A stretch of DNA of 64,000 bases, from assembly GCA_020073245.1 (NCBI GenBank), contig JAIQFQ010000011.1:1-64000 (forward strand). The letters are read 5' to 3'. This DNA is from Terriglobia bacterium. GTDB lineage: Bacteria; Acidobacteriota; Thermoanaerobaculia; Thermoanaerobaculales; Thermoanaerobaculaceae. Positions 1 through 8,934 of this stretch are shown here, in pieces. Numbering within the stretch: position 1 is the stretch's first letter; every line of letters begins with the position of its first letter. Below the pieces are notes generated by a model. That model made no database searches, was not told the DNA's origin, and worked only from the letters and a program-made list of their open reading frames with translations. A program made the position numbers and the translations under genes.

Positions 1-296
1 ACAACGGGAAGGGGCGAGATTGCCACGGTTCCCTCGCGGTGCTCGGGAACCTCGCAATGACAACGGGAAGGGGCGGGATTGCCACGGTTCCCTCGCAGTG
101 CTCGGCAACCTCGCAATGACAACGGGAAGGGGCGGGATTGCCACGGTTCCCTCGCAGTGCTCGGGAACCTCGCAATGACAACGGGAAGGGGCGAGATTGC
201 CACGGTTCCCTCGCGGTGCTCGGGAACCTCGCAATGACAACGGGAAGGGGCGGGATTGCCACGGTTCCCTCGCAGTGCTCGGCAACCTCGCAATGA
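1..296. repeat. 59-bp tandem repeat, five copies
   Basis: Five head-to-tail copies with a period of 59 bp begin at 1, 60, 119, 178 and 237. Each holds the words GGGATTGCCACGG and CCTCGCAATGACA, with one or two base changes between copies. The unit is one half of the palindromic REP-like element seen complete at 2372-2461. The left end is cut by the window edge. I see no gene in this stretch; the short open frame across it is a by-product of the repeat. Confidence 0.95.
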
Positions 297-360
297 CACC
301 GGAGGCTTCAACCCGTCGAGCGACCGGTAGGAGCGGCCTGCGGTTTGCTAGGCTAGCGGC

Positions 361-2199
361 GTGCCGCATGTGCTTCGAGACGCGAGGGTGAAGCTGCGCA
401 CGTGGCTGACCGAGGCGCCGCACCTCGGCCGCGCGTTGAGGCTCGTGTGGCGCGCGGCTCCAAGGCTGACGGCGTGGTGGAGTCTGCTGCTCGTCGTTCA
501 GGCGCTGCTCCCGGTGCTGGTCGTCTTCCTCACGAAGATGCTGGTGGACGATGTTGCCGGCGCCGTGCGTGGACCGGGCGGCTGGGAACAGGCGCAGAGG
601 CCGCTGCTGCTGGCGGCCGCACTTGCGGGCGTGCTGGTGCTGAGCGAGGTGCTGCAGGCGGCGGCTCGCTGGCTTCGCGCGGCGCAGGCGGAGGTCGTCA
701 AGGATCACCTCAGCGCGCAGGTGCACGAGCAGGCACTTGCGGTGGATCTCGCCTACTACGAATCTGCGACGTACTTCGACCAGCTGCACCTGATCCGCTA
801 CGACATCTACCAGCGTCCGGTCGCGCTGATGGAGAACGTCGGCTCGCTGCTCCAGAACTCGATCACGCTGGTGGCGATGCTGGTGGTGCTCGTGCGCTTC
901 GGCGTGTGGGTCCCGCTGGCCCTGGTCGTCAGCACGCTCCCGGCGCTCTGGGTCGTGGTGCGCTACGCGATCCGGCAGCACGAGTGGCGGGTGCGAACGA
1001 CCGCCGACGAGCGGCGCGCCTTCTATTACGACTGGCAAATGACGAGCCGGGAGCACGCGGAAGAGGTGCGCCTGTTTCACCTGGGTGACCTGCTGCAGCG
1101 ACGGTTCGCCGACTTGCGGCGCCGCCTCCGCGGCGAGCGCCTGCAACTCGCGCGGAAAGAGGGTCTCTCGGGGCTGGCGGCGGGCGCGGGAGCACTCGCG
1201 ATCGCCGGCGGCGCGCTCGCCTGGATGGTGTGGCGGACGGTGCGCGGCTCGGTGACCCTCGGCGATCTGGCAATGTTCTACCAGGCGTTCAGCCAGGGCC
1301 AGCGGCTCCTGCGGTCGCTCCTCGAAAACGTCGGCCAGATCTATACGAACAGCCTGTTCCTCGGGAATCTCTTCGGCTTCCTCGCGCTCGAAGCGAAGGT
1401 CGTGAGCCCGCCAGAACCGGTCGCCGTGCCGGCCAAGGCCGGCCTGGCGATCCGCTTCCGCAGCGTCACGTTCCGCTACCCGTCGAGCGACCGGCCGGCG
1501 CTGCGCGGGTTCGACCTCGAGATCCCCGCCGGACGGATGGTCGCGGTCGTCGGACCCAACGGCGCGGGCAAGAGCACGCTCGTGAAGCTGCTCTGCCGCT
1601 TCTACGATCCGCAGGATGGAACGATCGAGCTGGATGGGGTAGACCTCCGGCGCTTCCGGCCCGAGGAGCTGCGCAGGCTCGTAACGGTGCTCTTCCAGCA
1701 GCCCGCGCACTACAGCGCGACGCTGCGCGAGAACATCGCGCTCGGGGATGTCTCGTTGCCGGCGGACTACTTTCCGGTCGCCTCCGCGGCCCGCGCGGCT
1801 GGCGCCGACGAGGCTGCGGCCAGGCTGAAGCAGGGCTACGACGCGCTGCTCGGGACCTGGTTCGCGGGCGGCACGGAGCTGTCGGTCGGGGAGTGGCAGC
1901 GCGTCGCGCTGGCGCGGGCGTACTTCCGCAACGCGCCGATCGTCCTGCTCGACGAGCCGACGAGCGCCATGGACTCCTGGGCGGAGAACGCCTGGCTCGA
2001 CCGCTTCCGGACGCTGGTCGCCGGACGCACGTCGCTGATCATCTCGCATCGCTTCACGACGGCGATGCGGGCCGACGTCATCCACGTGATGGAGGAAGGG
2101 CGCGTGATCGAATCTGGCACCCACGCCGAGCTTCTCGCCCGTGGCGGCAAGTACGCCGCGTCCTGGCACGCGCAGATGCGAACCCCCGGAAGCGAGTGA
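361..2199 (+). CDS. ABC exporter, fused permease and ATPase
   Basis: This is a half-size ABC exporter (612 aa) with the membrane domain first (about residues 1-345, several hydrophobic helices) and the ATPase second (about 365-612). Walker A GPNGAGKST lies near residue 398, a variant signature LSVGEWQRV near 506, Walker B IVLLDEPTS near 526 and the switch histidine ISHR near 559. It probably acts as a homodimer in the inner membrane; the substrate cannot be told from sequence. The start is GTG at 361; GTG codons at 370 and 388 are also possible. It stands alone, facing the gene that ends at 2564, with a large repeat between them. Confidence 0.9.
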   Translation: MPHVLRDARVKLRTWLTEAPHLGRALRLVWRAAPRLTAWWSLLLVVQALLPVLVVFLTKMLVDDVAGAVRGPGGWEQAQRPLLLAAALAGVLVLSEVLQAAARWLRAAQAEVVKDHLSAQVHEQALAVDLAYYESATYFDQLHLIRYDIYQRPVALMENVGSLLQNSITLVAMLVVLVRFGVWVPLALVVSTLPALWVVVRYAIRQHEWRVRTTADERRAFYYDWQMTSREHAEEVRLFHLGDLLQRRFADLRRRLRGERLQLARKEGLSGLAAGAGALAIAGGALAWMVWRTVRGSVTLGDLAMFYQAFSQGQRLLRSLLENVGQIYTNSLFLGNLFGFLALEAKVVSPPEPVAVPAKAGLAIRFRSVTFRYPSSDRPALRGFDLEIPAGRMVAVVGPNGAGKSTLVKLLCRFYDPQDGTIELDGVDLRRFRPEELRRLVTVLFQQPAHYSATLRENIALGDVSLPADYFPVASAARAAGADEAAARLKQGYDALLGTWFAGGTELSVGEWQRVALARAYFRNAPIVLLDEPTSAMDSWAENAWLDRFRTLVAGRTSLIISHRFTTAMRADVIHVMEEGRVIESGTHAELLARGGKYAASWHAQMRTPGSE

Positions 2200-2231
2200 C
2201 GGCGGAGGAGCAGAGGGGCAGAGGGGAAGGA

Positions 2232-2562
2232 ACCGTTCGCAGGTTCAGAGGTTCGAAGGTTCGCATGAAGGTGGAAGAGGTTAAAGGTGAAAGGGAAGAG
2301 GTGAAAGGGACGACGAGACATCGACGTCCTGCAAATGTAGCGGCCGCCCGTCGGGCGGCCGTGATCGCCGCTCATTGCGAGGAGCGAAGCGACGAAGCAA
2401 TCCCGGCGAATTCGGCGGGATTGCCACGGTTCCCTCGCAACGCTCGAGAACCTCGCAATGACACCTGCACGTCGGCCGGCCGCTACATATATGCTTGCCG
2501 TCCTCCCTTTGACCTCTTCCCTTTGATGTTTGACCTGTTCTTGGCAAACCTTCACAACCGCG
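2232..2562. repeat. Composite nested inverted repeat (copy a)
   Basis: The outer arms are polypurine on the left (AAAGGTGAAAGGGAAGAGG near 2281-2308) and polypyrimidine on the right (CTTTGACCTCTTCCCTTTG near 2507-2525). A second inverted pair, with TGTAGCGGCCG near 2336 and CGGCCGCTACA near 2477, lies inside them. A third, the REP-like palindrome 2372-2461, lies inside that. The left flank has GGTTCGAAGGTTCGC. The element sits between two convergent genes. It is one of about ten related elements in the window and I see no gene in it. Confidence 0.85.
2372..2461. repeat. REP-like palindrome (TCATTGCGAGG family)
   Basis: The ends are TCATTGCGAGG and CCTCGCAATGA, exact inverted repeats, with GAGCGAAGCGACGAAGCAAT on the left half. 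The right half matches the 59-bp tandem unit at 1-296. Dispersed palindromes with this kind of sequence are common in large bacterial genomes. Here it lies inside a larger inverted repeat. Confidence 0.85.
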
Positions 2563-2563
2563 C

Positions 2564-4393
2564 CTACTCCTCCAGCAGGTGGAGCACCTCGGCCGGGTTC
2601 TTGAACGGCGCGACGAGGTAGACGCCGGCGGCGTGGCGCGGCGCGTTGCGGAGCATCTCGAGCGCGCGCTCGGTGCCGATCCTCCCGGCGTCGGCGCCGG
2701 CTCCCTCGAGCTTCGCGAGCAGCTCGTCGGGCACGACGATGCCGGGCACTTCGTTGTTCAGGCGCAGGGCGAGCTTGAAGGAGGGCAGAGGCCACACCGC
2801 CACGAGCGCCGGCAGCGGGAGACGCCCGCCGCAAAGGTCGAGCAGCCGCTCCCACGGCTCCCACGAGAAGAACACCTGGCTCATCGCGAAGTGCGCGCCG
2901 GCGTCCGCCTTGCGCCGCAAGCGGTCCACCTCGTGATCGAGGTCGTCGGCGGCGGGGTTGACCGCGACGCCGAGGCAGAACGTGGGTGGTTCGCCGATGG
3001 GGTTGCCCGCGCAGTCGAACCCCTCCGCCATCCGCGATACCGAGCGCACCAATTCGAAGATGTCCACGTGGTAGACATCGTGCGCCCCCGGGTAGTCGCC
3101 GAGTTGGGAGGGATCGCCCGAGATCGCGAGGAGATTTCGGATCCCCGCGTGCCAGGCCCCGAGGAGCTGGGACTGAAGACCCATCAGGCTCGCATCGCGC
3201 GGGGTGATGTGCGGGATGGCCTCGATGCCGTTTTCGCGCTGGATCTCGGAGGCCAGCCACAGGGAGTCCATGCGTAGACGCGCGAGGGGGTTCGAGTTGA
3301 CGTCAACGGCGTCCACCCGACCGGAGGCCGCGATCGCCCGCGTGGCCTCGATGATCCGCTCGGAGTTGGTGCCCCGCGGTGGGTCGAGCTGCACGACCCG
3401 GACGAACTCTCCCGCAGCGAGCTTCGCCGCCAGGCTCGATGTGGGGCGAGGGTGCGACGGCGCAGCTACAGGGAAATGCTCGACCGAGACGGCGTGACGC
3501 GCGTGGACCGGTCGCAGCCCCTTGACCGCATCCGCGATGGCTCGGATGTGCTCCGGGCCGGTGCCGCAGCAGCCCCCAATGAGCGCGGCGCCGAGCTCGA
3601 CCGCGCGGTGGGCGAAGCGGCCGAGGTATGCCGGCGTCGCGGGAGGCAGCAGGATGCGACCGTCGCGGCGCACGATCGAGCCCGCGTTGGGCATGACCGC
3701 CAGCGGCCCGGGCGGCTCCTTGAGGTACTCGAGGACGTCGAGAGTGCCCTGCGGACCCGGCGCGCAGTTGATGCCGGCCGCTAGGAGATCGCATCCGAAA
3801 AGCTCGCGCACCTCCCCGGCGATCTCGGGATGGCTTTCGGGGAGCTTCTCAAATGGGAACGTCAGCATCGCGACCAGCGGGAGGTCGGTGACGTCGCGGA
3901 CCGCCCCGATCGCGAGCAGGAGCTCGTCGAGGCGGAAGAAGGTCTCGAGGATGAGCAGGTCGGCGCCACGACCGGCGAGGATCGAGGCCTGCTCCGCGTG
4001 CGCCTTGGCGATCGCCCCGGGGCCCTCGGGCTCGTCGAGGTCGATGACGCCGGCGAGCGGCCCGATGGAGCCGGCCACGAGGCAGTCGCGGCCCGAGATC
4101 TCGCGCGCCTCACGGGCGAGCTTGACGCCGGTGGAGTTGACGGCCTCCACCCGGTCGCCCGCCTGGAGCCGCTCGAGGCGCGGGCGCGAGGCCGCGAAGG
4201 TCGCGGTCTCGATCAGCTCGGCGCCGGCCGCGATGTACGAGATGTGGATGTCCAGCACCTCGCTCGGGTGCTCGAGCGGTGCGAGGTCGAGGTGGGACCC
4301 GGGCGGCACGCGGGCGAGCAGCTCCGACCCCATCGCCCCGTCCGCCACCACCACGTGGTCCGCGAAGCGCTTCGTGACGCGCTCATGCTTCAT
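2564..4393 (-). CDS. yitJ: Bifunctional homocysteine S-methyltransferase / methylenetetrahydrofolate reductase
   Basis: The N-terminal half (about 1-300) is a homocysteine methyltransferase barrel with zinc-ligand cysteines in GINCAPGP (Cys210) and GGCCGTGPEH (Cys274, Cys275). The C-terminal half (about 315-609) is a MetF-like flavin reductase barrel that makes 5-methyltetrahydrofolate. The fused order matches Bacillus subtilis YitJ. With metH 0.8 kb away, it would supply methyl groups for methionine. The ATG at 4393 starts MKHERV and fits the family length. Its promoter would lie in 4394-4498, where I see no riboswitch-like structure. Confidence 0.92.
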   Translation of the reverse strand: MKHERVTKRFADHVVVADGAMGSELLARVPPGSHLDLAPLEHPSEVLDIHISYIAAGAELIETATFAASRPRLERLQAGDRVEAVNSTGVKLAREAREISGRDCLVAGSIGPLAGVIDLDEPEGPGAIAKAHAEQASILAGRGADLLILETFFRLDELLLAIGAVRDVTDLPLVAMLTFPFEKLPESHPEIAGEVRELFGCDLLAAGINCAPGPQGTLDVLEYLKEPPGPLAVMPNAGSIVRRDGRILLPPATPAYLGRFAHRAVELGAALIGGCCGTGPEHIRAIADAVKGLRPVHARHAVSVEHFPVAAPSHPRPTSSLAAKLAAGEFVRVVQLDPPRGTNSERIIEATRAIAASGRVDAVDVNSNPLARLRMDSLWLASEIQRENGIEAIPHITPRDASLMGLQSQLLGAWHAGIRNLLAISGDPSQLGDYPGAHDVYHVDIFELVRSVSRMAEGFDCAGNPIGEPPTFCLGVAVNPAADDLDHEVDRLRRKADAGAHFAMSQVFFSWEPWERLLDLCGGRLPLPALVAVWPLPSFKLALRLNNEVPGIVVPDELLAKLEGAGADAGRIGTERALEMLRNAPRHAAGVYLVAPFKNPAEVLHLLEE

Positions 4394-4498
4394 GCACGCA
4401 TTGTATTAGCTTCTGTGGAGCTCGAGCGGTTCATTGAGGCCGGAGCGAGGGGTTCACGATCCTCAGGCCCTCACGGCAGCGATCTTCGTCCCATCGGT

Positions 4499-4600
4499 GT
4501 CATCCCGAGCGAAGCGAGGGATCTGGGTGGGGGGCGGCCGAGGGGTCGCTTCATGCCCCCGCCCAGATCCCTCGGTCGCTGCGCGCCCTCGGGATGACAA
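4499..4600. repeat. REP-like palindrome upstream of the GIY-YIG gene
   Basis: It begins GTCATCCCGAGCGAAGCGAG and ends CCCTCGGGATGACAA, forming an imperfect palindrome of about 100 bp. The right half, 4543-4600, is repeated almost exactly at 5055-5112 (55 of 58 bases by my count). A further half-site CTCGGGATGACAG is at about 4626-4638. No gene is visible between 4394 and 4737 apart from these repeats. Confidence 0.88.
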
Positions 4601-4737
4601 CGGGTCTGAGGCCGTTGGCGGTCCTCCTCGGGATGACAGATTGGCGGATCTGCCGTCCCAGTGGCCCTCTCCGGAATGTCGGGAAATGCTGGGTCGTCGG
4701 CGACAAACCGGGGCGCGACAGCAGTAAGCTTGAGTAG

Positions 4738-5049
4738 ATGGCGGTCTGCTGCGTCTACATCATGTCGAGCAGATCGCGGACACTGTACACAGGCGTTACC
4801 AACGACCTGGAGCGCCGCGTCAATGAGCACAGGCTTGGGCAAATTCCCGGCTTCACGGCGAGGTATCGGGTGACCCGCTTGGTCTACTACGAGACGACGC
4901 CGAACGTATCCGCAGCGATCGCGCGGGAAAAGCAGATCAAGGCCTGGCGCCGTGAAAAGAAGGTCGCTCTCATCGAGACCGCCAACCCTCAATGGGAGGA
5001 CTTGTCAGGGCCTGGAGCGGAGTCATCCCGTCAGGGCGAGGGCCTTTGA
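4738..5049 (+). CDS. Small GIY-YIG nuclease-domain protein
   Basis: A 103-aa single-domain protein. The GIY-YIG core is read as VYIMSS followed by LYTGVTNDLERRVNEH (about residues 6-32), then ARYRVTRLVYYE and the helix EKQIKAWRREKK, typical of the short UPF0213/URI-type family. These proteins have the catalytic fold of GIY-YIG endonucleases but their role is mostly unknown. The gene lies between two copies of a 58-bp repeat, and its last codons run into the downstream repeat zone (GTCATCCCG at 5022 is inside the reading frame). The gene and its repeats may behave as a unit; that is inference. Confidence 0.88.
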   Translation: MAVCCVYIMSSRSRTLYTGVTNDLERRVNEHRLGQIPGFTARYRVTRLVYYETTPNVSAAIAREKQIKAWRREKKVALIETANPQWEDLSGPGAESSRQGEGL

Positions 5050-5054
5050 TCACC

Positions 5055-5112
5055 GGGTCGCTTCATGCCCCCGCCCGGATCCCTCGCTCGCTGCGCTCCC
5101 TCGGGATGACAA
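5055..5112. repeat. Direct repeat of the REP half, downstream of the GIY-YIG gene
   Basis: This 58-bp segment matches 4543-4600 at all but three positions (55/58). Together they bracket the GIY-YIG gene as direct repeats, 512 bp apart start to start. The remaining 42 bp up to the metH stop codon hold nothing I recognise. Confidence 0.9.
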
Positions 5113-5154
5113 CAAGTCGTTGCTCGGTTTCTGCGCATCCTCGACAGGTCGGGA

Positions 5155-8100
5155 TCATGCGAGGTACCTCGCGTCCGGATGATGGAACACGACCGCGGAG
5201 ACGCTGGCCTCGGGCTCCATCATGTACCCCTCGGTCAGGTGGACGTCGATCTCCTCGGGGCTCAGGAGGCGGAACAGATCTGCCTGCGGCTCGATGTCAG
5301 GGCAGGCGGGGTAGCCGAACGACAGCCGGATACCGCGGTAGCGCGCCCGGAAGCGTTCCTCCATCGTCATCTGCGGCGGGTCCGGGAAACCCCACAGCTC
5401 GCGCAGGCGGCGGTGGAGCCACTCGGCGGCAGCCTCGGCGGTCTCGAGCGCGAGCGCCTGCAGCGCGATGCTGTCGAGCAGCTTGCCCGCGGCGCGCAGG
5501 TCGGCGGCCCGGGCGCGGACGCCGATCCCGGCCGTGACCACGAACAGTGCAACAGCGTCGAACGCATCCGGGTCCTCCCGAAGCCAGTCGGCGGCGCACG
5601 CGCGCGGCACTCGCTGCTGGCGCATGAACGGCAGCACGGCGAGCTCGCGGCCATCGGGGTCCAGGACCACCACGGCGTCGCCGCGGCTGCAGGCGCGGAA
5701 GAAGCCGTAGACCGCTGCGGGCGCGAGCCACCCCCGCGTGGCCGCCGCGTCCTGGAGCGCCTCGACGCGCCGCTTGAGCTCCCCGATCCGCACATCTCCC
5801 CCCTCGAGGAGGCGTCGCACCGACCCGCGCACCCCTAGGTGCTTGCCGAACAGCATCTGCGGGTTGAGGTGGGCAAAGACATCGTCGAGCGGCAGCTCGC
5901 GCAGGACGTGGCGCGCCAGGTCCGGAGGCCTGGGAAGATCGTGGTCCGTGGTCCGTGGTCCGGGGTCGGTCCGATGCGAGGCCTGGTGTACAGGCGGCCC
6001 TTGCGGTCGCCCTTCTTCGATTCCTCCCCCGCTTGCGGGGGAGGGCAGGTGGGGGCGAGCCGGGCCCTCACCCCGGCCCTCTCCCGCACGCGGGAGAGGG
6101 TGAAGCACGCGGGCGGGAGCAGGCCCTGGCTCGGCAGGTGCGGTCGCGGTGCCCTTCATGAGTTCATTCGCGATCGCCAACCCGGCCATGGCGTCTGACG
6201 CGTAGCGCACGGTGGCGCCAAACGCGGGCGCGATGCGATCGCGGGTGAACGAGGCGGAGAGCGCAGCGCCGCCGACCAGCAGTGGCACGCCGATCCCGGC
6301 CGCCCGCAGGTCCTCGGCGGTCGCGACCATCTGGTGCGCCGAGCGGACGAGGAGCCCCGAGAGGCCGATGAGGTCGGTGCGGCGCTGCTGCCACGCGGCA
6401 ATGAGCTTGTCGGAGGAGCACTGGACGCCGAGGTCGAACACGTCGTACCCGTTCGTCCCGAGGATGATCCCAACGAGGTTCTTGCCGATGTCGTGGACAT
6501 CGCCGCGCACGGTCGCGAGCAGGAGCGAACCGCGCGAGGCGCTCTGGTCGCCCTTGAGGTGGGGCTTGAGCCGGTCCACCGCCGCCTGCATTACCTCCGC
6601 GGAGACCAGCACCTCCGCGACGATGAGCTGGCCCGAGCCGAACAGGCGGCCGACCTCGTCCATCCCCGCCATGAGCGGTCCGTTGATGATCGCGAGCGGC
6701 TCCATCCGAGCGAGCAGCTCGTCCAGGGTCGCCTCGAGGCCGGTGCGGGCGCCCTCGACCACCATTCGGGCGAGCCGCTGCTCGGGCGGCAGGTGCTCGT
6801 CCGCGGTTGCCGCCCGTGGCTTCGCCTTCCGGTAGCGCGCCACGAACGCGTCCACCGCCGCCTTGCCGCCGTCGAAGAGAACGTCCTCCGCCAGCGTCAC
6901 CTCCTCCGCGGGCAGGGTGGGGAAGCGGACGAGCTGCTCCGCGTTGACGATGGCGGCGTCGAGCCCCGCCTGGACGCAGTGGTGGAGGAAGACCGCGTTG
7001 AGGACCTCGCGCCCGGCCGGCGGGACGCCGAACGACACGTTCGAGATGCCGAGGAGGGTGAGCGCACCCGGCACCGACTCCTTGATGAGCTTGACGCCGC
7101 GGACGGTCTCCCCGGCGGAGCCCCTGAACTTCGGGTCGCCGGTCGCGGCCGGGAAGACCAGGGCGTCGAGCAGGACCTCGCGCCGCCGCAGGCCGTGAGC
7201 TTCGAGCCGCTCGAGGAGACGCTGCGCGACCTCGAGCTTGCGCCCGGCGGTGCGAGCCATGCCGTCGGTCGGGTGCTCGTCGATGCACCCCGCGACGACC
7301 GCCGCACCGAAGCGCCGCGCGAGCGCCGCCACGCGGTCGAGGCGCGCGCCGCCGTCCTCGAGGTTGACCGAGTTGAGCACCGGCCGCCCTGGGATGAGCT
7401 CGAGCGCCGTCGCCATGACGTCCGCGTCGGTCGTGTCCACCATGAGGGGAACGCGCACCGCCCTGCGCAGCGCGGTCACGGCGGCGGCCATGGCCGCCTT
7501 CTCGTCGCCCTCCGGATCGGCGAGGCAGACGTCGAGCACGCCGGCGCGACCGCGCACCTGCCGCCGCCCGACCTCCGCCGCCTCGGCCCACCGCCCCTCG
7601 CGGACCAACTCCTTGAACTTGCGCGACCCGAGGACGTTGGTGCGCTCGCCGATCAGCAGCGGCGGCGGTTCCTGGACGAGCTCGACGACCTCGCCGCCGG
7701 CCAGGCGCGCCGGGTCGTAGGCCGGCGCGGTGCGCGGGGCGTTCGCGTCCGCGACGGCCCGCAGGCGGCGGATGTGCTCCTCGGTCGTACCGCAGCACCC
7801 CCCGAGGAGGTTGACCCAACCCGAGGCCGCGAAGCGGGCGAGCACGCGTGCGAGCTCCTCCGGCGACTCGTGGTAGCGCCCCTCGCCGTCGGGGATGCCG
7901 GCGTTGGGGACGACCGAAACGAAGCTTGACGTGAGGGCGGCGAGGGCGCGCACGTGCTCGGTCATGGGCGCGGGGCCGGTCGAGCAGTTGATCCCGACCC
8001 AGAGCGGCTGCCAGGGCTCGACCATCACGGCCACGGCCTCGAGACTCTGGCCGCCGAGCGTCGTGCCCGTGGGTTCGATGGTCGCCGAGACTGCCACCGG

Positions 8101-8673
8101 AAGGTGTGGCGCGGCTTCGGTGCAGGCGATCAGCGCGGCCTTGATGTTGAGGGCGTCTTGGCACGTCTCGATCAGGAGCACGTCGGCGCCGCCCTCGGCG
8201 AGCCCCTCGGCCTGAACCGTATACGCCTTCACGAGGTCCGGGAACGTGATCCCGCCGGTGAGCGTGAGCGCCTTCGTGGTCGGTCCCATGGAGCCGGCGA
8301 CGAAGCGAGGCCGCGAGGGGTCGGCGGCCTCCGACTCGGCGCACGCCTCGCGAGCGAGCTCGGCCGCCCTGCGGTTGATCTCGCGGCAGCGGTCGGCGAG
8401 GCCATACTCGGCGAGCACGACAGGCGTCGCGCCGAAGGTGTCGGTCTCGACGATGTCCGCGCCGGCGGCCAGGTAGCCCCGATGGAGGTCGAGCACCGTG
8501 TCGGGCCGGTGCAGGACGAGCGCCTCGTGGCAGCCGACGAGAGCCTCGCCGCCGTAGTCCTCCGCGCCGAGCCCGCGCGCCGCCAGCGCCGTGCCGGTGG
8601 CCCCGTCCAGCACCAGGATCCGCCGGCGCAGCTGCTCCGCGAGGAAGACCGACCGCGATTGAGGCCTCGTCAC
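5155..8673 (-). CDS. metH: Cobalamin-dependent methionine synthase
   Basis: This 1172-aa protein transfers a methyl group from methyltetrahydrofolate to homocysteine by way of cobalamin. Domains in order are the homocysteine barrel (zinc cysteines 230, 293 and 294, in GINCSTGP and GGCCGT), the pterin barrel (about 335-600), the cap and B12 domain with the base-off motif RGDVHDIGKN (axial His727), and the AdoMet activation domain (about 915-1172). It is slightly shorter than the E. coli enzyme (1227). Oddly, the linker between the B12 and activation domains (about 845-915) is encoded by repeat DNA. The ATG at 8673 gives MTRPQSRSVF. Confidence 0.96.
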   Translation of the reverse strand: MTRPQSRSVFLAEQLRRRILVLDGATGTALAARGLGAEDYGGEALVGCHEALVLHRPDTVLDLHRGYLAAGADIVETDTFGATPVVLAEYGLADRCREINRRAAELAREACAESEAADPSRPRFVAGSMGPTTKALTLTGGITFPDLVKAYTVQAEGLAEGGADVLLIETCQDALNIKAALIACTEAAPHLPVAVSATIEPTGTTLGGQSLEAVAVMVEPWQPLWVGINCSTGPAPMTEHVRALAALTSSFVSVVPNAGIPDGEGRYHESPEELARVLARFAASGWVNLLGGCCGTTEEHIRRLRAVADANAPRTAPAYDPARLAGGEVVELVQEPPPLLIGERTNVLGSRKFKELVREGRWAEAAEVGRRQVRGRAGVLDVCLADPEGDEKAAMAAAVTALRRAVRVPLMVDTTDADVMATALELIPGRPVLNSVNLEDGGARLDRVAALARRFGAAVVAGCIDEHPTDGMARTAGRKLEVAQRLLERLEAHGLRRREVLLDALVFPAATGDPKFRGSAGETVRGVKLIKESVPGALTLLGISNVSFGVPPAGREVLNAVFLHHCVQAGLDAAIVNAEQLVRFPTLPAEEVTLAEDVLFDGGKAAVDAFVARYRKAKPRAATADEHLPPEQRLARMVVEGARTGLEATLDELLARMEPLAIINGPLMAGMDEVGRLFGSGQLIVAEVLVSAEVMQAAVDRLKPHLKGDQSASRGSLLLATVRGDVHDIGKNLVGIILGTNGYDVFDLGVQCSSDKLIAAWQQRRTDLIGLSGLLVRSAHQMVATAEDLRAAGIGVPLLVGGAALSASFTRDRIAPAFGATVRYASDAMAGLAIANELMKGTATAPAEPGPAPARVLHPLPRAGEGRGEGPARPHLPSPASGGGIEEGRPQGPPVHQASHRTDPGPRTTDHDLPRPPDLARHVLRELPLDDVFAHLNPQMLFGKHLGVRGSVRRLLEGGDVRIGELKRRVEALQDAAATRGWLAPAAVYGFFRACSRGDAVVVLDPDGRELAVLPFMRQQRVPRACAADWLREDPDAFDAVALFVVTAGIGVRARAADLRAAGKLLDSIALQALALETAEAAAEWLHRRLRELWGFPDPPQMTMEERFRARYRGIRLSFGYPACPDIEPQADLFRLLSPEEIDVHLTEGYMMEPEASVSAVVFHHPDARYLA
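5941..6112. repeat. Repeat DNA inside the metH coding sequence
   Basis: Within the open metH frame lie GTCCGTGGTCCGTGGTCC (from about 5944), the hairpin CCTCCCCCGCTTGCGGGGG near 6032, and the hairpin CCTCTCCCGCACGCGGGAG near 6078. All are typical of intergenic repeats. In translation they give LPRAGEGRGEG and DPGPRTTDHD. The frame is kept on both sides, so the protein tolerates an extra flexible linker. Confidence 0.85.
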
Positions 8674-8700
8674 TATGCAAGTGTAATCCGGTCGGGGCCG

Positions 8701-8915
8701 AAGTTAAGAGTTCAGAGTTAAGAGTGAAAAGTTGAAAGACAAGTGCCGGGCACAGTTTCGCCGGGATGCAAGCGCAAGAGTGAATTCTATGGTTGTCAAC
8801 TCTTAACTCTTCACTCTCAACTCTTAACTGCGTTTCCCAGGCCTTCGACCCGTCTCCTGTTTCTGCCACGATCGTGAGAAGATGCGAACCTGCGAATCTT
8901 CGGAACGTAGAACGC
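8701..8915. repeat. Composite inverted repeat (copy b)
   Basis: The left arm contains AAGTTAAGAGTTCAGAGTTA and the right arm (8796-8829) contains the complementary words AACTCTTAACTCTTCACTCT. The core is about 50 bp. A flank with GCGAACCTGCGAATCTTCGG (from 8883) is of the same type as in other copies. It occupies the whole divergent interval between metH and the CPBP gene, so it is not simply a terminator. I see no cobalamin or SAM riboswitch here. Confidence 0.8.
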
Positions 8916-8934
8916 ACGGACAGGAGGACGAGAG

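Noticed and set aside
1-296. CRISPR array
   Set aside because: The copies are contiguous with no unique spacers; it is a simple tandem repeat.
197-391. 64-aa ORF across the 59-bp tandem repeat
   Set aside because: It is a translation of repeat DNA (REP words) running into the ABC gene start, without a ribosome site.
4394-4737. Riboswitch before the methyltransferase/MTHFR gene
   Set aside because: Only REP-like palindromes were found.
6164-8917. 917-aa minus-strand ORF
   Set aside because: Shifted frame of metH; Arg/Gly-rich and without any motif.
8674-8934. Cobalamin or SAM riboswitch before metH
   Set aside because: The whole interval is composite repeat b; no B12-box or SAM-type core was seen.
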